From Actinoplanes lobatus (GTDB lineage: Bacteria > Actinomycetota > Actinomycetes > Mycobacteriales > Micromonosporaceae), in NCBI RefSeq assembly GCF_014205215.1, contig NZ_JACHNC010000001.1, positions 5,824,501 to 5,888,500 on the forward strand: a stretch of 64,000 bases of DNA, read 5' to 3'. The notes under the pieces are model-generated. The model ran no database searches, was not told the origin of the DNA, and was given only the letters and a program-made list of their open reading frames with translations. Below, piece by piece: positions 32,870 through 40,412 of this stretch (the first letter of the stretch is position 1; each line of letters begins with the position of its first letter). Both the position numbers and the translations under genes were made by a program.

Positions 32870-33409
32870 TCACGCTTCCATCGGACACGGGCCGGTGAGG
32901 GTGTCGAAGTCCAGCGGCCGGCCGACGGGCACGGGCCGGGTGCGTTCGACCAGTTCCGCCGGTGGCTCCCCGCCGTCGCGGAGCGCGTCGACGTACGCCT
33001 TCGTCTCGCGGAGGGTGAGCCGTGGCGCGACCGCGCGCAGATGTCGCAGGACGGCCATCGTGCCCTCGTCGCGCAGCAGTTCGCGGGCGGCGGCGAGCAC
33101 CGGATCCGGCTTCGGCTCACCGCGGATCCGCTCCCGGTACAGCTGGAGCCACTCGTCGTGGCTGACGACGGTGACCGGGATGTGATGGATGCTGCCGTCC
33201 AGGCCGTCGACCAGGTACGGGCCCTGCCCGATCAGCATGTCCCGTATATCGCGGCTACGGGCCCAGGCAGCGGACTGCCAGGTGACGAGCCAGCCGAACT
33301 CGTGTTCCTTGACGCGGACGACGGCGACTTCCGGCAGGTGAGGATGGGCCCGCCGCTCCTTGGCCAGCAGAGCCTCGACGAGGGCGACGGCACGATCCCG
33401 GTCGATCAT
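32870..33409 (-). CDS. YrhB/Imm35 domain protein with L7/L12-like tail
   Basis: A 179-residue protein. Residues 1-95 match the YrhB/immunity protein 35 pattern: E-F-G-W-L-V-T-W-Q-S, G-Q-G-P-Y-L-V-D-G-L-D-G-S-I-H-H-I-P-V-T. Residues 105-150 (A-R-E-L-L-R-D-E-G-T-M-A-V-L-R-H-L-R, L-T-L-R-E-T-K-A-Y-V-D-A-L-R) resemble the C-terminal fold of ribosomal protein L7/L12. The ATG overlaps the stop of the sigma factor by ATGA, so it is translated with it. YrhB is a chaperone-like protein in E. coli and Imm35 a predicted antitoxin; no toxin gene is adjacent. Confidence 0.7.
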   Translation of the reverse strand: MIDRDRAVALVEALLAKERRAHPHLPEVAVVRVKEHEFGWLVTWQSAAWARSRDIRDMLIGQGPYLVDGLDGSIHHIPVTVVSHDEWLQLYRERIRGEPKPDPVLAAARELLRDEGTMAVLRHLRAVAPRLTLRETKAYVDALRDGGEPPAELVERTRPVPVGRPLDFDTLTGPCPMEA

Positions 33410-34608
33410 GATTCCAGGCGTGCGGTCAGGAAGCGGCGTTCCGCCTCGGTGGGTGCGAGCGCCGATGCCCGGCGGTAGCTCTCCGCGGCCTCGGTGGGGC
33501 GGCCGGTGCGGCGCAGCAGGTCGGCGAGGGTCGCGTGCAGCAGATGGTAGTCGTCGAGGCGACCGGTTTCGGACAGTGCGACGACCAGTGGAAGCGCGGC
33601 CGCGGGGCCGGAGGCCATGCTGACCGCCACCGCCCGGTTCAGTTCGACGACCGGGCCCGGTTCGAGACGGGCCAGATGGTCGTAGAGGGCGACGATCTGC
33701 GCCCAGTCCGTCGCCTCGGCGGTCGGCGCGGTGGCGTGGCAGGCCGCGATCGCCGCCTGCACCTGGAACGGCCCGGCCCGGCCGCGGCGCAGCGCCCGCT
33801 CGCACAGGGCGGCGCCCTCGTCGATGGACAGCCGGTCCCAGAGGGTGCGGTCCTGGTCGGTGAGGGTGACCGGGTCGCCGGCCGGATCCCGGCGGGCTGC
33901 CCGCCGGGCGTCATGCAGCAGCATCAGCGAGAGCAGGCCGAGCGCCTCCGGCTCGTCCGGCATGAGCGCGGCCAGCACCCGCGCCACCCGGATCGCCTCG
34001 GCGCACAGCCGCGCCTTGACCGGATCGGTGTAGCCCTCGTTGAACAGCAGGTACAGCACGTGCAGGACGGCCGGCAGCCGCTCCGGCAGCAGGTGGGCGG
34101 GCGGCACCCGGAACGGGATCCCGGCGTTGCGGATCCGCTGCTTGGCGCGGAACAGCCGCTGCCCCATGGTCTTCTCCGGCAGCAGGAACGCCCGCGCGAT
34201 CTCGGCGGTGCTCAGGCCCGCGAGGCAGCGCAGGATCAGCGCGACCTGCGCCGCCAGGCTCAGCGCCGGATGGCAGCAGGTGAACATGAGTTCCAGCCGC
34301 TCGTCCGGGATGTCGCTGTCGTCCGGGTAGGGCGCCGGCTCCGCCATGGCCACCTCCGGCAGCTTCGCCGCCTCCAGCGCTTCGCGGCGGATCAGGTCGA
34401 TCGCCCGGCGGCGGGCCGTCGTGGTCAGCCAGGCGAGAGGCTGATCCGGTACGCCGTCCGCCGGCCACCTGCGCAGCGCCTGCGTGAAGGCGTCCTGCGC
34501 GCACTCCTCGGCCAGGTTCCAGTCACCGCCGGTGAACCGGATCATCGTGGCGACGATCCGGCTCCACCCGTCGGCGTAGATCCCGGCGATACGGTCCTGA
34601 GTGGTCAG
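33406..34608 (-). CDS. ECF42-type RNA polymerase sigma factor
   Basis: A 400-residue sigma factor of the SigJ/ECF42 type: sigma-2 (W-N-L-A-E-E-C-A-Q-D-A-F, P-L-A-W-L-T-T-T-A-R-R-R-A-I-D), sigma-4 (L-S-T-A-E-I-A-R-A-F-L-L-P-E-K-T-M-G-Q-R-L-F-R-A-K) and a 200-residue TPR-like C-terminal domain (DUF6596) with L-L-F-N-E-G-Y and the N-R-A-V-A-V-S motif. The conserved N-terminal segment D-R-I-A-G-I-Y-A-D-G-W lies upstream of the first ATG (34545). The only suitable codon before it is CTG at 34608, preceded by AGGA at 7 nt. I therefore extend to CTG; this could also be a sequencing change of GTG. Confidence 0.8.
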   Translation of the reverse strand: MTTQDRIAGIYADGWSRIVATMIRFTGGDWNLAEECAQDAFTQALRRWPADGVPDQPLAWLTTTARRRAIDLIRREALEAAKLPEVAMAEPAPYPDDSDIPDERLELMFTCCHPALSLAAQVALILRCLAGLSTAEIARAFLLPEKTMGQRLFRAKQRIRNAGIPFRVPPAHLLPERLPAVLHVLYLLFNEGYTDPVKARLCAEAIRVARVLAALMPDEPEALGLLSLMLLHDARRAARRDPAGDPVTLTDQDRTLWDRLSIDEGAALCERALRRGRAGPFQVQAAIAACHATAPTAEATDWAQIVALYDHLARLEPGPVVELNRAVAVSMASGPAAALPLVVALSETGRLDDYHLLHATLADLLRRTGRPTEAAESYRRASALAPTEAERRFLTARLES

Positions 34609-34611
34609 AGC

Positions 34612-34947
34612 TCAGTCCTGCTCGAAGGGCCAGAACGGCCGCAGCTCGATGACGCCGCGGTAGGCCATCGGGTGCTTGGACGCGATCGCGACGGCCTCGT
34701 CCAGGTCCGCGCAGTCGATCACGTCGAAGCCGGCCATCAGGTCCTTGGTCTCCGCGTACGGGCCGTCGGTGAGCAGCACCTGCCGGTCCCGGACGCGGAC
34801 CGTGGTCGCGTCGGCGCCCGGCCGGGTGCGGCTGCCGACCACGTGGTTCTCCTTGATCTGGGCGAACCACTCGTCGATCTCCGGCGCCCCGTCGTTCTCG
34901 TCGGGCACGAGGTCGGGGTCGACGCAGACCAGCATCAGGTACTTCAT
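34612..34947 (-). CDS. DGPF-domain YCII-related protein
   Basis: A 111-residue protein of the YCII/DGPF family: M-K-Y-L-M-L-V-C-V-D-P, T-D-G-P-Y-A-E-T-K-D, and G-V-I-E-L-R-P-F-W. Genes of this family accompany ECF41/ECF42 sigma factors in many actinobacteria, and the pairing here fits. The TGA stop lies one codon before the CTG start of the sigma gene in the same frame. Start ATG 34947 overlaps the stop of the SRPBCC gene by ATGA. Confidence 0.85.
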   Translation of the reverse strand: MKYLMLVCVDPDLVPDENDGAPEIDEWFAQIKENHVVGSRTRPGADATTVRVRDRQVLLTDGPYAETKDLMAGFDVIDCADLDEAVAIASKHPMAYRGVIELRPFWPFEQD

Positions 34948-35408
34948 CGGGTGGCTCCCGTCGAGTCGAGGGTCATCGCGGTGATCGTGGACGTCATGAT
35001 GCGGCAGAGGGTGACGAGCCGGTCGTTGATGCTGTCGGTGTCGGCGGGGACGCCGGTACGGCCGGGGCCGTGCACGAAGCTGTGGCGCACCTCCGTGGTG
35101 CCCGGCTCGGCGCCGTCACGCAGCTCGTACCGCCAGTGGGAACCGGGCCGGCCGGCGTCGTCGAGCGCGTCCCAGGCGAACACCCGCGGCGCCGTCGACT
35201 CGGTGATCACGCAGGTGACCGTACTCTCGAATCCGTCCGGAAAGCGGTTGTGGCCGATGAATCGCCGGGGTCCGTCCCAGGTCGCGCCGATCGTCTCCGG
35301 GCTCCATTCGCCGATCCGGTCGACCGCGGTGACCAGTTCCCACATCTTCTCGCGGGGCAGCGGCACGATCACCGTCACTGTCACCTCCGCGCCGGTCTTC
35401 ACGTCCAT
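34944..35408 (-). CDS. SRPBCC-family protein
   Basis: A 154-residue START/SRPBCC-fold protein that binds hydrophobic ligands: P-L-P-R-E-K-M-W-E-L-V-T-A-V-D-R-I-G-E-W-S-P-E, a middle sheet with W-D-G-P-R-R-F-I-G-H-N-R-F, and W-R-Y-E-L. It is first of an unusually compact minus-strand unit (SRPBCC, DGPF, sigma, YrhB/Imm35, then YgiN-like and AraC). Its promoter should lie in 35409-35536. Confidence 0.8.
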   Translation of the reverse strand: MDVKTGAEVTVTVIVPLPREKMWELVTAVDRIGEWSPETIGATWDGPRRFIGHNRFPDGFESTVTCVITESTAPRVFAWDALDDAGRPGSHWRYELRDGAEPGTTEVRHSFVHGPGRTGVPADTDSINDRLVTLCRIMTSTITAMTLDSTGATR

Positions 35409-35429
35409 GACGTGACTCCTCTCGTCGTC

Positions 35430-35466
35430 ACTCCGACTGTCTTCAGTCCGACTGTCTTCACTCCGA
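35430..35466. repeat. 15-bp iterated motif in promoter region
   Basis: TCCGACTGTCTTCA occurs at 35432 and 35447, with a third partial copy (TCCGA) at 35462, a period of 15 bp. It sits just upstream of the SRPBCC-sigma operon and may be a regulator binding site. Confidence 0.5.
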
Positions 35467-35492
35467 TGACGAACGGGATCGGGCTTCTACTA

Positions 35493-35522
35493 CCGGCCGG
35501 GCAAAACTTTTTGCCGGGCCGG
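35493..35522. promoter_or_regulatory. 30-bp inverted repeat before methyltransferase
   Basis: Arms 35493-35506 and 35509-35522 match at 13 of 14 positions (CCGGCCGGGCAAAA and its complement) around a 2-nt centre. It ends 14 bp before the methyltransferase ATG and lies between two divergent units, so it is either an operator or a leader hairpin. Confidence 0.55.
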
Positions 35523-35536
35523 GCGACACTGGTCTC

Positions 35537-36184
35537 ATGGGCGAGTCAGCGAGGGCCGTCGAGGCGCGCCGGATCTGGGATCGGGTGGCGCCCACCTACG
35601 ACCGGCGGATGGCGTTCCTGGAACGGCACATGTTCGGCGACGGCCGGGTGTGGCTGGCCGGGCGGGCGCGGGGCCGGGTCCTGGACGTCGGCGTCGGCAC
35701 CGGCGGGAACCTGGCGCACTACCCGGATGACGTCACGGTCACCGGCCTCGATCTGAGCCCGGCGATGCTGGCGCTGGTCCGGCGTCGGGCGGCGGACCTG
35801 GGCCGTACGGTCGATCTGCACGAGGGCGACGCGGAGCGGCTGCCGTTCGCCGACGGCTCGTTCGACACGGTGGTCTGCGCGCTGGCGCTGTGCACCGTCC
35901 CCGATCCGGCCGCCGCGATCGCCGAGGCCCGGCGGGTGCTGGTGCCGGGCGGCCGGCTGCTGCTGCTCGATCACGTGGTGAGCACGTGGCCGCCGATCCA
36001 CTGGTTCCAGTGGGTGTTCGAGCGGTTCACCATTCCGGCGGCCGGCGAGCACTTCACCCGCCGCCAGGTGCCGCTGGTCCGCGCGGCCGGGTTCACGATC
36101 GTGGCGACGCGGCGTACCAGGGCCGGAACCGTGGAGTGCGTGGACGCGGTCAGGCCCGCGGACCCCGGCACGCCAGGGCGATGA
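35537..36184 (+). CDS. UbiE-like SAM-dependent methyltransferase
   Basis: A 215-residue class I methyltransferase. Motif I is V-L-D-V-G-V-G-T-G-G-N-L, followed by T-G-L-D-L-S-P-A-M-L (motif II), G-D-A-E-R-L-P-F-A-D-G-S-F-D-T-V (motif III/IV) and L-V-P-G-G-R-L-L-L-L-D-H. The pattern and size are close to UbiE/Coq5 paralogues that methylate small molecules or lipids. It is divergent from the sigma operon. ATG 35537 lacks a good ribosome site; GACACT 6 nt upstream could mark a leaderless start. Confidence 0.82.
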   Translation: MGESARAVEARRIWDRVAPTYDRRMAFLERHMFGDGRVWLAGRARGRVLDVGVGTGGNLAHYPDDVTVTGLDLSPAMLALVRRRAADLGRTVDLHEGDAERLPFADGSFDTVVCALALCTVPDPAAAIAEARRVLVPGGRLLLLDHVVSTWPPIHWFQWVFERFTIPAAGEHFTRRQVPLVRAAGFTIVATRRTRAGTVECVDAVRPADPGTPGR

Positions 36185-36290
36185 TCCGGTCCCGGCTGTT
36201 CCATGAGGGACAGTCGCCGTTCACCCGGACCGCGCACACTGCCTCGACTCGATCCCGGCGCCGAGTCGGAAGTGCGTGAGCGTGATGTGT

Positions 36291-36331
36291 GGGTAGGTCC
36301 GGCTCTCGAGGTGCGGTTGCCGGACCTACCC
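36291..36331 (-). terminator. Hairpin terminator between methyltransferase and mini-ORF
   Basis: Perfect 13-bp stem GGGTAGGTCCGGC (36291-36303) with its complement (36319-36331), 15-nt loop. It begins 8 bp past the mini-ORF stop and about 105 bp past the methyltransferase stop, so it fits best as the terminator of the mini-ORF transcript. Confidence 0.7.
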
Positions 36332-36339
36332 GGCAGGGG

Positions 36340-36366
36340 TCACCAGTAAGGCGTGAACTTCATCAT
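36340..36366 (-). CDS. Eight-residue mini-ORF, MMKFTPYW
   Basis: ATG-ATG-AAG-TTC-ACG-CCT-TAC-TGG-TGA, encoding M-M-K-F-T-P-Y-W. A strong ribosome site GGGAGG (36373-36378) precedes the first ATG by 6 nt and a perfect hairpin follows the stop. No gene lies downstream on this strand before the convergent methyltransferase, so it is not the leader of another gene. It could be a precursor of a very short ribosomal peptide rich in aromatic residues, a regulatory peptide, or a chance ORF. The codons overlap an inverted repeat that could hide the ribosome site in a loop. Confidence 0.45.
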   Translation of the reverse strand: MMKFTPYW

Positions 36367-36511
36367 CGTGCACCTCCCTTGGTCGGCCTGGCGAAACGAA
36401 GTTCATCAACGGCTACTGGACAAAGAGTGACGAGCCGATTCACACGGTGGGAAGTGTCCATCCAGTGGGTGCGGGCAGCGTGTGCCCGGAGCCGACCGGG
36501 AAGGGGCCACC

Positions 36512-37726
36512 ATGACGTCGCTCGTACGCAACCGGGAATTCCGTGCCATCGCGGTGACCGAGCTGCTGTCGGTGCTCGGTGACCAACTGTCCCGGGTGGC
36601 GCTCGCCCTGCTGGTCTTCGGGCGGACCGGGTCCGCCGGTCTCGGCGGCCTGACGTACGCGTTGACCTATCTGCCCACGGTCGCCGGTGGCTTCCTGCTC
36701 TCACCGGTGGCGGACCGGCGGCCGCGGCGCGAGATCCTGATCGCGATCGACACGGTCCGGGCGGTGGCCGTCCTGGCCATGGCCATTCCGGGCACCCCGC
36801 TGGCGATGCTCTGCGTGCTGGTCGCCGTGTCGGCCTTCCTGAGCGGTCCCTATCATGCGGCCCGTCTGGCGATGCTGCGCGAAATCCTGCCGCGGGAGCA
36901 GTACGGGCCCGGCATGGCGGTGCGGCAGTCATTGAATCAGGGCGCGACGCTCGCGGGGTTCGCCTCCGGCGGCTTCCTGGCCACCGCTTTCGAGCCCACG
37001 ACCTGCCTGATCATCGACGGTGTCACGTTCGCCCTGTCGGCGGTCGTCCTGCTGCTGTTCGTCCGCCACCGCCCGGCCGCCCTGCCGTCCGGCCGGCCGG
37101 CCGCCATGACCACCACCCTCCGGCTCGTCTGGCGGTCGCCGGCCATGCGTGCGGTCTTCCTGATGACTTTCTCGGCCCTGTTCCTGATCGCCCCGGAGGC
37201 CCTCGCCGCGCCGCTCGCCGCCGAGATGTCCGTCAGCCCTCGGTGGGTCGGCCTGTTCATGGCGTCGGCCGGGCTCTTCTCCGTGGTGTTCCTGGCGTTG
37301 CTGGCCAGATTCGTGACGGCGGCCCACTACGCGAAGGCGTTCCCGGTCGCCTGCGTGGTGCCCGGCGTGCCGTTGCCGGCGGTTGCCGCGGTCGACGACC
37401 CGTACCTCATCCTGTTGGTCTTCGGTCTCAGCGGCGCGATGTGGGCGGTGCTGATCGTCATATCGGTGTCGTTGTTCGCCGAACTCCTGCCGGACGACCA
37501 GCGAGCCCGGGGCATGGGCATCGCGGCGTCCACGAACCTGACGGCGCACGGCATCGGGGCGGCCGTCGCGGGGCTGGTCGCCGAGCGGATCGGCGCCGGG
37601 GTAGCGATCAGTGTGCTCGGACTGGCCGGCCTGGTGTTCGCGATACCGCCGATCGTGCTGTGGCGGCGGGCCGTCTCCGGGCGTGTAGCTCGGGCGAGCT
37701 ACACGCAAGTGTCCGCCGAGAGGTGA
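36512..37726 (+). CDS. MFS transporter
   Basis: A 404-residue MFS protein with 12 helices, similar to the MFS_3/enterobactin-exporter-like type: V-L-G-D-Q-L-S-R-V-A-L-A-L-L-V-F in helix 1, a motif-A-like loop P-V-A-D-R-R-P-R-R-E, and a long helix-6/7 linker. ATG 36512 follows GGAAGGGG; a GTG at 36482 would add ten residues. It faces the mini-ORF divergently. The last codons contain a perfect 12-bp inverted repeat. The substrate is unknown. Confidence 0.8.
   Translation: MTSLVRNREFRAIAVTELLSVLGDQLSRVALALLVFGRTGSAGLGGLTYALTYLPTVAGGFLLSPVADRRPRREILIAIDTVRAVAVLAMAIPGTPLAMLCVLVAVSAFLSGPYHAARLAMLREILPREQYGPGMAVRQSLNQGATLAGFASGGFLATAFEPTTCLIIDGVTFALSAVVLLLFVRHRPAALPSGRPAAMTTTLRLVWRSPAMRAVFLMTFSALFLIAPEALAAPLAAEMSVSPRWVGLFMASAGLFSVVFLALLARFVTAAHYAKAFPVACVVPGVPLPAVAAVDDPYLILLVFGLSGAMWAVLIVISVSLFAELLPDDQRARGMGIAASTNLTAHGIGAAVAGLVAERIGAGVAISVLGLAGLVFAIPPIVLWRRAVSGRVARASYTQVSAER
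37681..37706 (+). terminator. Hairpin embedded in the MFS C-terminal codons
   Basis: Perfect 12-bp inverted repeat GCGTGTAGCTCG/CGAGCTACACGC with a 2-nt centre, 20 nt before the MFS stop codon and 95 nt before the CPBP gene. It may be an overlapping terminator or processing site; translation would melt it. Confidence 0.45.
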
Positions 37727-37801
37727 CGTTTTCTCTCGTGACGATCCGTAGTTTTCTTCGCAGTCGCGGTGGCCTGCCGCGGATTCTGCGAAGGGTGTGT
37801 C

Positions 37802-38638
37802 ATGCGGTTCCTTCTTCAGTTCGTCGCGGTGGTAGCGGCCACGTTCGTGGCCGGTCTGGCGGTCCGTTCAGTGGACGGCAACGTCTGGCTCTCGCTGGCC
37901 GTGGGCGTGGGCGCCGCGTTCTTCACGACGGCGGTCTACTACGGCGTGGTCCGGGCCACCGAGAAGCGTGCGGTGACCGAGCTGGCCGGCCGGGCGGCTG
38001 CCTCCGGGCTGGTCAGGGGCACGCTGATGGGTATCTCGATCTTCGCGGCGGTGATCGGCGTGATCGCGGCCAACGGCGGTTACCGGATCGTCGGGCTCGG
38101 CGACGACCCGGTCAACGCGGTGGGCCTGATCGGGTTCATGGCGGCGGCCGCGACGACCGAGGAGCTGATCTTCCGGGGCGTGTTGTTCCGGCATCTGGAG
38201 AAGCTCACCGGCACGTGGCTTGCGCTGGTGGGGTCGGCGCTGGTGTTCGGTGGCATGCACCTGCTCAACAAGGACGCCACGTTGTGGGGCGCGCTCTGTA
38301 TCGCGATCTCCGGTGGCGGCATGCTGACGTCCGCGTACGTCGCCACCCGTAGCCTGTGGCTGCCGATCGGCCTGCATTTCGGCTGGAACTACGCGCAGTC
38401 CGCGATCTTCGGCTCCGCGGTCTCCGGAAACGGCGTACAGCAGGCGGTTCTGGACTCGGAGTCGACCGGTGACGCGCTCATCAGCGGTGGGCGGTTCGGC
38501 CCGGAGGCGAGCGTCTTCACCGTGGTGGCCGGCGTTCTGGTCACGGCGGTGTTCCTGTGGCTGGCCCACCGCCGCGGCAACCTGATGCCGAGGCGCCGCA
38601 ACGCCGAGCCCGCGCTCGCCTCTAAACTCGACGGGTGA
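37802..38638 (+). CDS. CPBP-family intramembrane glutamic protease
   Basis: A 278-residue membrane protein of the CAAX prenyl protease/bacteriocin-processing (CPBP, Abi) family with about eight helices. The catalytic motif E-E-x-x-x-R is at residues 120-125 (T-T-E-E-L-I-F-R-G), followed by F-G-G-M-H-L-L-N and G-L-H-F-G-W-N, which carry the conserved histidines. ATG 37802 follows GAAGGG. Its stop overlaps the histidine-kinase start (GTGA), so the protease and the two-component system form one unit. Confidence 0.87.
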   Translation: MRFLLQFVAVVAATFVAGLAVRSVDGNVWLSLAVGVGAAFFTTAVYYGVVRATEKRAVTELAGRAAASGLVRGTLMGISIFAAVIGVIAANGGYRIVGLGDDPVNAVGLIGFMAAAATTEELIFRGVLFRHLEKLTGTWLALVGSALVFGGMHLLNKDATLWGALCIAISGGGMLTSAYVATRSLWLPIGLHFGWNYAQSAIFGSAVSGNGVQQAVLDSESTGDALISGGRFGPEASVFTVVAGVLVTAVFLWLAHRRGNLMPRRRNAEPALASKLDG

Positions 38639-39765
38639 AGAGCGTCGCCGATCTGCGGGACCAGTGGCGCCGCCTTGACGTCACCGTCCAGGACCTGCCG
38701 GTCGCGCTGCTGCTCACCGCGCTGGCCCTGGTTCCGGCCTGGCACCGGCACGGCACCCAGCTCGCCGACCTGGTGCCGGCCCGGCCGTTCGGCGTCTGGG
38801 GCGTGCTCGTCATCACCGTCGAGTGCCTGCCGCTGGCGATCCGCCGTAAATGGCCCACTTCCAGTCTGGCCCTGGTGTTCGCCGGCTTCGCGGCCGACCA
38901 GCTCTGCGGCTGGAACACGCTCGGCGGCACCGCCCTGTCGATCGCGCTGATCAGCGCGGGCATCCACATTGCACGTCACCGCCGGGCGACGGTGATCGTG
39001 GCGTCCGCCGCGTTCCTCGCGCTGGCCGCCGTGCTGGCCCGCATGGGGCAACTCGGATTCGACGTGGTGGTGCTGTTCTACGCGGTGCTGGCCTCCCTGT
39101 GGGCGGTCGGGGACGGGATACGGCGCAACCGGCTGGCCGAGACGGAACACCGCCGGCATGCGGAGGAGACGGCGCGGGTCGCCGAACGCACCCGGATCGC
39201 ACGGGAGCTGCACGACGTGGTGACGCACCACGTGACCGCGATGGTGGTGCAGGCCGAGGCGGCGCGATACCTGGCCGCGGCACCCGAGCGGCTCGACGAG
39301 GCGCTGACCGCGGTGTCGGGCACCGGGCGGCACGCGATCGCCGACCTGCGTCACCTGCTCGACCTGCTCAACCCCGCTCATGGCGATGAGCTGCGGGTGC
39401 TGGTCGAACAGACCCGGCGGGCCGGGCAGCCGGTGGAGCTGGTCGAGCAGGGCAGTTCGCCGGACACCCCGGGCGGTGCGGGCGCCACCGTCTACCGCGT
39501 CGCGCAGGAGGCGCTGACGAACGCCCTCAAGTACGACCACGGCGCGCGGACCAGCGTCACGGTGCGCTACGGGGTGGGGGAGATCGACGTGCGGATCAGC
39601 ACGGACGGATCGGGGTCGAGCACGGCGTCACCCGGTGGGAGCGGGCGCGGCCTGGCCGGGTTGCGCGAGCGCGTCGGCACGCTGGGTGGAGACTTCACCG
39701 CGGGCCCGGGCGCCGATGGCGGTTTTCTGGTCACCGCACGGATTCCGGTCGGGGTGGGCTCGTGA
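38635..39765 (+). CDS. NarL-type sensor histidine kinase
   Basis: A 376-residue HisKA_3 kinase. Five or six short helices at residues 22-155 form the membrane sensor without a large outside loop. The phosphoacceptor is His193 in R-E-L-H-D-V-V-T-H-H-V. The ATPase part has A-Q-E-A-L-T-N-A-L-K-Y (N box) and G-R-G-L-A-G-L-R-E-R (G box), with a short linker lacking a clear D-x-G-x-G. It overlaps both neighbours by 4 bp. Confidence 0.9.
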   Translation: MKSVADLRDQWRRLDVTVQDLPVALLLTALALVPAWHRHGTQLADLVPARPFGVWGVLVITVECLPLAIRRKWPTSSLALVFAGFAADQLCGWNTLGGTALSIALISAGIHIARHRRATVIVASAAFLALAAVLARMGQLGFDVVVLFYAVLASLWAVGDGIRRNRLAETEHRRHAEETARVAERTRIARELHDVVTHHVTAMVVQAEAARYLAAAPERLDEALTAVSGTGRHAIADLRHLLDLLNPAHGDELRVLVEQTRRAGQPVELVEQGSSPDTPGGAGATVYRVAQEALTNALKYDHGARTSVTVRYGVGEIDVRISTDGSGSSTASPGGSGRGLAGLRERVGTLGGDFTAGPGADGGFLVTARIPVGVGS

Positions 39766-40412
39766 TCCGGGTGCTGGTCTGTGACGATCAGCCGTTGATC
39801 CGGACCGGATTCGCCACGATCATCGGCGCCCAGCCGGACATGGCGGTGGTCGGTGACTGCGGTGACGGCCACGCCGCGGTCGCGCTCGCCCGTGAACTCG
39901 AGCCGGACGTGGTGGTGATGGACGTACGCATGCCCGGTCTCGGCGGCATCGAGGCCACCGCCCAGCTCGCCGGCGCGGGCGTGCCGCATCCGGTCAAGGT
40001 GCTGGTCGTGACGACCTTCAACCTCGACGAGTACGTCTACGAGTCACTACGGGCCGGTGCCAGCGGTTTCCTGCTCAAGGACGCCCCGCCGGCGCACCTG
40101 CTGCACGGCATCCGCACCGTGGCGGCCGGTGCCGCGCTGCTCGCCCCCGAGGTCACCCGTCAACTCGTCGGCCGGTACGCGGCCCGGATCCGCCCCGCCG
40201 CGGGCACCCCTGGTGACGTGCCGCTGAGCGCCCGCGAGCTGGAAGTGCTGTGCCTGATCGCGAACGGACTGTCCAACAGCGAGATCGCGGCGACCCTGGT
40301 GATCAGCCAGGAGACGGTCAAGACGTACGTCTCGCGGATCCTCACCAAGCTGGACCTGCGCGACCGGGTCCAGGCCGTGGTCTACGCCTACCGTCGCGGC
40401 CTGGTCACCTGA
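39762..40412 (+). CDS. NarL/LuxR-type response regulator
   Basis: A 216-residue response regulator. The receiver domain has D-D-Q near residue 9, the phosphorylation site Asp54 (V-V-V-M-D-V-R-M-P-G), Thr near 86 and Lys near 108 (L-L-K-D-A). The LuxR helix-turn-helix follows: L-S-A-R-E-L-E-V-L-C-L-I-A-N-G-L-S-N-S-E-I-A, V-K-T-Y-V-S-R-I-L-T-K-L. It is the partner of the kinase just upstream. The 3' end overlaps the convergent TetR gene by 8 bp. Confidence 0.92.
   Translation: MIRVLVCDDQPLIRTGFATIIGAQPDMAVVGDCGDGHAAVALARELEPDVVVMDVRMPGLGGIEATAQLAGAGVPHPVKVLVVTTFNLDEYVYESLRAGASGFLLKDAPPAHLLHGIRTVAAGAALLAPEVTRQLVGRYAARIRPAAGTPGDVPLSARELEVLCLIANGLSNSEIAATLVISQETVKTYVSRILTKLDLRDRVQAVVYAYRRGLVT

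Larger units (their letters stand above)
36185..36511. other. Intergenic region with mini-ORF
   Basis: 327 bp between the methyltransferase and MFS genes. It carries the 8-codon minus-strand ORF at 36340-36366, a perfect 13-bp hairpin at 36291-36331, and an 8-bp inverted repeat TGAACTTC (36354-36361) / GAAGTTCA (36398-36405) that brackets the mini-ORF ribosome site. Nothing else is recognisable. Confidence 0.6.

Noticed and set aside
32870..33409. Toxin-immunity locus
   Set aside because: The Imm35-like domain suggests it, but no toxin gene is adjacent and coupling is to a sigma factor, so an antitoxin role is not claimed.
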